Positions 57,656 through 64,000 of a stretch of DNA of 64,000 bases are shown here, piece after piece. The position numbers and the translations under genes are program-made. This stretch comes from Gnomoniopsis sp. IMI 355080 (taxonomy: Eukaryota; Ascomycota; Sordariomycetes; Diaporthales; Gnomoniaceae). The notes beneath the pieces were generated by a model. That model did not search any database, was not told the origin of the DNA, and saw nothing but the letters and a program-made list of their open reading frames with translations. Every line of letters begins with the position of its first letter. The stretch's first letter is position 1. The stretch spans positions 94,125 to 158,124 of the forward strand of contig JAPEVC010000065.1 in the NCBI GenBank assembly GCA_027946555.1, written 5' to 3'.

Positions 57656-57701
<46 letters not shown>
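57656..57701 (+). repeat. 46-base T tract
   Basis: An uninterrupted run of T directly followed by TATTATTATAATAATATTAT. In assemblies such runs can vary in length, so its exact size is uncertain. It is not in a gene. Confidence 0.9.
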
Positions 57702-57703
<2 letters not shown>

Positions 57704-58723
57704 TATTATAATAATATTATCTCTTTCTTGCTGTAATGCATACGTGGGGAAATTAGCCGATGGGTCCGGGGTAAGCAAAGAGTGTCTACGGTGAGAGGCA
57801 AAGCCAGCTTGACGACGTGTACCATAGTACGTGAGTGTTTGCCAGCCATGTATTTAATTATCTATCCGAACCAGCAAATGTATATGTCGTATATACCTAC
57901 TTGCAGCCTGGAAAATGAATCAAGTCGTTCTGATGAGTCGCTTGTCAGACCTGACAAGATGCAGAAGCATACATAAAACCTTATATACTAATTCCAAAGC
58001 ATAGGAATATCTCGCGCAACCGGAGGCCGGCCGCAAACCAACAGCTAATACCATTTCGCAACCTTGTTTTAGTCAATAGTGCTACTAGCCTACACATTAC
58101 ATCTACTCACGTGCTTACTAAAGCCTACAAGCCATACTTCTTTCAAATCTCGGATTTCTCCAACCGCCTCTAGGTTAGGCTCGGATATGCGTCTTCTCCC
58201 TGCTTTTCGGATGGAGCTGTCACACTTTGTAGTTTCAACCAATCTCCCGCCTTGGCAAACTCGAATGAAGCGCCCCAAAGTGGCGACGCGCTTACCTCAA
58301 CGTGGGGAACCTATGCCATTACGCGCCGTCAGTTGCCAGCTGCCAAAGTGAAAGAGTTGCTACATCATGTCACCTCCTTTCATCAGAACTGATTTTGCGG
58401 AACATAATGTCGAAAGTTGACCAACACTGTATATTCAAACAGCGCTGCTATTTTCCTGCCCTTCCAGCCAAGGCCCACGCTCTATTGGGTTCCCATTAGG
58501 CTGGATTAGGTCTTCCTCTTCCCCGCGTGTCCTCCTATGTACAGGGTATGTACTAATGAAAATATGAACTAAGTGAGTTGCTTTGATAGAGGATTGATTA
58601 GGAAAATACTATTTGTTCCCTGCAATCCACGCCTCTGTGGCTCGGGAGGCCTGAACTCTATGCTACGCTTGGTTTCATATGCCTCAAATCATCAACAAAA
58701 TGCCTTAAACTCGCTCCCAGCGC

Positions 58724-60097
58724 TTACTGGTGCTCTGCCAAGCCGAGGGAGTTGTTGCCACCGTTGAAAGCAACAAATTGCGACTTGAAGAAAATGTCGC
58801 CGTAGATGGCAAGATTGGATGTGCCACCGGACTGGACACCTCCGAAGCAAGCTATTGAGAAATAAATGTTAGCATCCTTGGATAACTAGTTGAAGAATTG
58901 CAGGTGATAGAATGACTTACTGTTACCCTCTACCTGAGCGAAGTTGATGTCCTCGCCCTTAACCCTAGCCATGTAGTTGTCGCCAACAGCCAGCATCAGA
59001 TCTGGCAGCTGGGCGTTGCAGTCAACCGTGACACCACCAACCTGCGCATTGTTCTGCGCACTGGGGACCTGAGAGTAGTAGCCGTTGACAACGGTGGGGT
59101 CGGCAATGATGAGAGTGGTTCCGGTGTCAGCAATAGCCTGGCCAACGGGGTTGCCAGCCTGGGTAGCATTGCCTCCAACAGCGAATTTAGTGGAGGCGAA
59201 CTGCCAGAAGCCCTGGGTGGTGTTGACAGGAACCCACGCCATGGTACCGTTGAACTGGGTCGTGTCAATGTTACCGAATGTGTAAGCACCGACGGCAGCC
59301 TTGCGCAGGTCGGCAGTGAAGACGGGCTCTGCGAGCGAGGGCATCACATTGTCGAAGAAGGTCTTCTGCGCAGCGGGCTTGACAGTGTTCAGCTTGGAGT
59401 AAGCCAAGCCGACCAGACCGTTGCTGTTGGTATCCTGAACGAAAGACTGCGACACAGCAGTGGCCATCTCGATGGCCTGGTCAGTGACGGTGGCACCGCC
59501 AATGTTCACGGTGTCGGTGCCCACGTTGCCCGCAGCGCCAGAGCCGTCACCATAGCTGATGCTGAAGGTGGCGCCCGTCATCATCTTCAGAGTGGTGGAA
59601 TTGGAGGGGTTGTAGAGGGTGTGGCCAGTCTGGTCAGCAGCTGGGAGCTGGGTGTTGAAGACCCAGAGATCGGAGGAGCCAGAGTCGAAATCCAGGTTGA
59701 TGGTCTGTCCACCGATGTTGACAGGGGCGAGGTACTCGACGTCACCCTGCTCAGGGGTAGCAGCGACTTTGCCAGTACCGGGCGCTGCTGCGGCCGTGGT
59801 GTTGGCAGCAGCAGAGACGTTGCTAGCAGCAGCAGCAATGTTGGAGTTGGTGAGCTTGTCAGCAACCGGGGTGGTGGAGCCGCTCTTGATCGCATCCATC
59901 AGAGCTGGAGGGATGTTCATGCGATATTTCCTCAGCGACTTCAACAACTGCTTTGGTCCATCGTGACGCTTGAAGTTAGGGTTCTTCACCCGCTCGACCT
60001 TGAACACTCCTCTCTTTTGGATTTTTGGTGACGGCGCCGCAGCCACCAGGGCAGCTAATAAGCCCAGGAAAAGAAAGACTCTGAAGTACGACTGCAT
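58724..60097 (-). CDS. Secreted pepsin-like aspartic protease (peptidase family A1)
   Basis: Exons 58921-60097 and 58724-58851 join in phase and give 434 residues, usual for an aspergillopepsin/endothiapepsin-type zymogen. A signal peptide (FLFLGLLAALVAA, ending near residue 20) is followed by a propeptide of about 100 residues (with a KR site near 28-29 and an Ala-rich stretch). Catalytic Asp138 lies in DFDSGSSDLW and Asp324 in IADTGTTLI; the flap tyrosine is Tyr182 in SYGDGSGAAG. The first active-site motif has DSG in place of the common DTG; the family accepts Ser here. The C-terminal exon carries IYGDIFFKSQFVAFN, as expected. It should cleave proteins outside the cell at acid pH. I chose the ATG at 60097, which gives the signal peptide. 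Confidence 0.95.
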
Positions 60098-63000
60098 GAT
60101 TTCGGCTTCGCGAGAATTACTTGGGAGGAAATTATGTATAACGGCCACACCAGGTGGGTAGGTGAAAAGAAAGGTAGGAAAGGGAGATGAGACTCAATCT
60201 CCAATGTTTCCCTACTTTGTGCGCGGCACCGAACAAAGAATGAATAATGAACTGAGAGAATAGCAATGTGAAGGAAAGAAACGGGGGAAACAAAAGAAGA
60301 TATAGTGGGATATTCCAGAGTTCATAAACCACTCAAGCACTGCTTGGATGAGTAGACAAGAAAGCTTACTCAAGGAACGAGCGACCCATTTGTAGTAAAA
60401 GCTCAAACAAAAAGCTTTGCATCCGTAACAGGGCCTAGGATGTTGAGATGAAGTTGGTAAACACGGAGACTCGGCGCGTGGACATGTTTTGGCATTCCCA
60501 TCCGGAGTTACGTACTCCTGACAGGATGTGGCCCTCACCAGGTGGTGTAGCAGGGTGAGGTTTTCGGACGAAGGCGTGCCACAGCACTGAATGCCAGACG
60601 TACGCAGTCGCAGCGGGATATTGACTCCAGACAGCGTCTGTGGCAGCGTAGTGGAGCCATGGTAAGGTTAAAGAGGATAAGGTCGAGGGACCCATGAAGA
60701 CCCATGAGGAACCATGGGACAAGCACGGTTGTGCAGCGGTCCAAGAGCCGCATGGGCAGGGGTAGCGAGGGGTAAATCCGGGGCATGCAGAGCCTCATAC
60801 ACACCTGCCTCATGCAAGGGCCTGCGACTTTGCAGTGAGCACACGCCTTTCACAGGCGGCAACTATACCCAATCCGTAGCTGCCATGCTCCCCTTTGCTT
60901 GTTTGAGGTCGCTCGTAAAGCCGGTTACTAGAATTGCATACTACCCAGCTGCTTATCTAGGTAGGTGATGTATTGATCCGAGTATAGTGATGATGATGGA
61001 GACTTCAAGGGAATGGTCACAGAGTTCCGAGAATCCGAACGCTGGTTCAACATCAACATCAACATGGCTGCTTGGCAGATACTGCATCTGATGTGGCTCA
61101 GTGAGGTCATGATCTTTGCAATTAATAACATTGCTTGCTTACGGGAATATCAGATTAGTTAGCTGTATCTAAAATTGTCCATCTCAATCACTGGACAAAT
61201 GAAAACGAAAGCCGGGTCCACGGCATGGAAGCAGCGGTATGGTTTCGACAGACGGGACCAGACGTTGACAGCATAAGAAGATTGGCAGGATGAGGATGAC
61301 AGTTCGGACAGCCGGCTCAGCTCGCGAGAGATGCGGTTGACCGTGCGATTTCTGAATCGGAAAGATATTTCCCGGGTCCAGAGCGGCAGCCCGATGGCCG
61401 TTGTATAACTAACATCGGATGTCACCACCGCGGAAGTCAGCAAAACGTTTGCGCTTTCATGGCTCGTTTCCACGTATTGGACGTGGACACCGGACGAAGC
61501 TGAAGCTCGTGGTGTTGATACCCTAAGACGTTTTGAAAGTCAGCTAGGTGGGCATATTGACATACACCTAGACAGATTCCTGAGCAACATCATCGGGGCT
61601 GTGTGGAAGACTGGAATGGAAAAAATAATGGTCATCTGCCGTTTCAAAGTCGATATTGGCAACATCTTAGATGTGCTGATCTGCAATAGCCGCAAATCTT
61701 GTCATTGAATGAATAGTTGGGCGGCATGCCAATGTTTGGATTGGCTGGTCTGGGCGATCACTGAGCTCGGAGTGCCGTGGACTGGCGGGCTGACTGATCT
61801 GCGATAGGCCCAGGTAGAAATATAAGCTGCAACAACCAGTCGCGGAGCTTGATTTGATGTTCGGACGAAGCACCTACGGCGAGATTTCCGAGACAGAAGC
61901 AGACCTTGGCTCGTCTTGTTGCTCTTACTTGCGTCCTATGATAGGCATTGTCTGTTATTCTCCCAAACCATCACCACGGGCAGTGGTCATTCCGCGTGCG
62001 AGAACGTGTTTGTAAAGTCCATGATTGGAAATCCTACGGTCTCGAGATAGAGTGTATTGCTGCTCTACTCTTGGCCACAGCCATGGCATGCGTGGCTGGT
62101 TGGCAAACCTTGGTACGGCAGATCGGCACTGGGCGACGAAGATCATGGACGTGCCATCACAGCCACAAGGCGTCGCTATTAATAAATGGAGCCCTAGGTA
62201 GTTGGAAGATCATGAGGATCATGAGGACCACGTTAATACGGCGTCGATCATAGGGAAACAGATCTCTAGGCAGTCTAGGTCATTGTCGATGGCATGGGGG
62301 CCAGGCAGTGGTGTCGTAGTGGTGGTGGTGGTGGTTGTTTCAGGATCTTCAGACGTGGCGGCTCCAGTTTCAACCGAGATCCACACAAATCGACGACTGG
62401 CCAGGCTGGGCCGGCTGGGCTGGCTTGCTGCAGTGGTTGGGGCAACACCACCGCAAAAACATCGGACGTCGTCCACACTCTGTTTTAAGCATGATTCGGC
62501 TTGTGGGCATGTCCGAAGGTCGCGGATCGAGGGTCCGAGATTCGAATCGGCGGGTGGAGAGCTGTTGCAACGCGTCCAGAAGAGCATTCGACCCTAGGAC
62601 AGGTATGTGTCACAGAAGATTAAGGGTGCAAAGCGAGTATGAAGAGAAGCGGCCCTGGACTTTTGTTTCAGACTGGACGAAATGCTGGACTGAGTCTTTG
62701 AAAGGGAAAACAAGGTAAGAAACCCGACTGAATGCCCGAGATGGAAGGTTATTGTGTGGTTCCTGCCATGGACTGACGGACGGGGCGAGTGTCTTGGCAA
62801 AATTAACCTTGAGGCACGAGCCTAACTCAAAAAGAACCCCTGCTCTTTTTGCCCCGCTCTCCTTCTTCCCCTAAAGTTCCCCTAAAGAAGACCGTTGTTG
62901 CTCATCATGGCGGAACAAGCCCCCTTTCTTCTTATTTTCTTCCATCAATCAAATTCGATGAGACCCCATACGACCTGACTCACTATGACTGCCGTTTTAT

Positions 63001-64000
63001 CCGTTCTATTATCGAGGGCCGAGAAAGATGCTCGAGACGATGTGAAGACAGACAGCTTGAAAGTGACGTCGACGCCCACAAATCCCAAACTAGATGCGCT
63101 CCAGAGTCCCCAGATGCTGATGCAGACTAAGTGGATTCCCAGGGCTGCCTGCGAATGTTGTCTCCGGACGACCCACACAGCAGCTGGGAAAACGGCAAGG
63201 TCGGCGTTACGAACAAGTCGGAATGGTAGGAAACATAGGACGAGGGCAAAGAAGGCCTGTCAATGGCACCATAAGACTTTGTTGATGTTTGCTCGACCGC
63301 ATTCACTCAACAAGTTGTGCTATGGCACGTCTATGGGATCCAACCCTAAAGTAGGTCTGTAAGTAGCCGTCCATCCGTACAGCTTACAGACTAGTGTTGT
63401 ACAGTACAGAGCTTTGAGGCTTGAGAGCAACGGGATGGATAATACTGCCGTGATACATGCAAAGCCAAACTACAAATTTCGTAAAGATCTGGATTGAACA
63501 AGCTCAACTTAATGTCCAAGTGTCCCTAAGATTCATGTATGCCACCTGTCATGTCCTTTTTCCCCCGGGATGTTTGTTCGGACATTCCCTTTCTACGGAC
63601 ATTGATACCAAGGGAACATGATTGCATTGGTCGGTAGATCTTGGCATCTCAAAAGGGTCCCCGTAGAAATGGGATAAAGTGGTCAAGATCAGACAAGGCG
63701 GATTTGGACCGTGGCAGCAAACTTAAGCACACTAGATGGAGGCATAAGAGAGCTCTTGCAGGAAGAGATTCAACAGAGAGCTCTTTGTGCTGGGCGTTGA
63801 AGAAAGAAAATACTCTGGGCTTCGACAGTCAGTATGTAGCAACTCTGAGAGAAGCAAGTTGGCGGTGATGGTTATTAGAGACTCACAATCGCTCGCGTCT
63901 CATCTGCCCTGAAGAGTTGAGGCTCACTCACCCACAACCTACTTTCCCACTAACACAACTCATCGGCTTACATAGTCCAGCCCCCCTGTCCACCACCCCC
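60098..64000. other. 3.9-kb right-end region without a supported gene
   Basis: Many short frames, none with a family pattern. A GTGGTGGTGGTGGTGG run lies near 62314-62335, and GCTGGG repeats near 62403-62424. The frame at 62985-63362 opens at an ATG but is low-complexity and basic. The right end may be upstream DNA of a gene outside the window. Confidence 0.35.

Larger units (their letters stand above)
55990..58723. other. 2.7-kb intergenic region
   Basis: Upstream of the sugar porter and downstream of the aspartic protease. Frames here are shadows of low-complexity sequence; one runs through the T-tract as poly-Lys. It holds the 20-base palindrome at 57387-57406 and the T-tract listed separately. 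Confidence 0.4.

Noticed and set aside
57341..57778. 145-codon minus-strand frame with a poly-Lys run
   Set aside because: It is open only because it reads through the long T tract.
62849..63868. Plus-strand frames near the right end (93, 125 and 75 codons)
   Set aside because: Low-complexity basic sequence without family pattern; not enough to call a gene.
1..64000. CRISPR arrays, rRNA, complete tRNA genes or virus-like genes
   Set aside because: I read for spaced direct repeats, tRNA boxes and conserved rRNA strings and found none beyond the short tRNA-like fragment.

Overview
The window is nuclear DNA of a filamentous ascomycete (Pezizomycotina, most likely Sordariomycetes). The support is: protein genes with short (about 45-110 nt) GT-AG introns that often carry CTGAC-type branch sites; families typical of these fungi (AA9 lytic polysaccharide monooxygenase, DUF3433, HET, Sur7/PalI-like, sedolisin, C2H2 regulators of the HLYRRH type, FucP-like and sugar-porter MFS); and a Tc1/mariner-like MITE. 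No rRNA, CRISPR array or plasmid/phage gene was seen. The species cannot be named from the sequence alone. Exon joins below were worked out by hand from splice signals, reading phase and family conservation.

Layout. 0-6 kb: DUF4267 membrane protein, a small Cys-rich protein, a disordered protein with a myristoylation-type start, an 87-aa membrane protein and a Methyltransf_16 protein methyltransferase. 6-8.4 kb: no convincing gene. 8.5-9.5 kb: AA9 LPMO. 10-21.4 kb: the most interesting stretch. It holds a single-chain alpha-oxoamine synthase in which an LCB2-like catalytic half is joined to an LCB1-like non-catalytic half, then a CYP7/CYP8-like P450 on the same strand, then a relic of a SNF2-type helicase and a 4-hydroxylaminobenzoate-lyase-like cupin. 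21.9-22.5 kb: a 556-bp MITE with TA duplications. 24-30 kb: a 1243-aa DUF3433 membrane protein convergent with a FucP-like MFS transporter. 32-37 kb: two uncharacterised convergent genes and a proline iminopeptidase. 37-39.6 kb: secreted sedolisin protease. 41.5-43.5 kb: HET-domain protein. 44.9-48.3 kb: Sur7/PalI-like tetraspan protein convergent with a C2H2 regulator. 50.4-51.8 kb: uncharacterised membrane protein. 54-56 kb: sugar-porter MFS. 58.7-60.1 kb: secreted pepsin-like aspartic protease. 60.1-64 kb: no supported gene.

How they fit together. Much of the content suits a plant-biomass or host-degrading lifestyle: one secreted oxidative polysaccharide enzyme, two secreted acid proteases, a peptidase that finishes proline-containing peptides and two sugar transporters. 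The alpha-oxoamine synthase, the P450 and possibly the cupin sit together on the minus strand; the first two have TATA boxes at similar distances from their starts. This could be a small sphingoid-like metabolite locus, but no polyketide synthase is inside the window, so that is inference. The 18-24 kb stretch, with a relic, a MITE and little coding, looks like decayed or rearranged accessory DNA.
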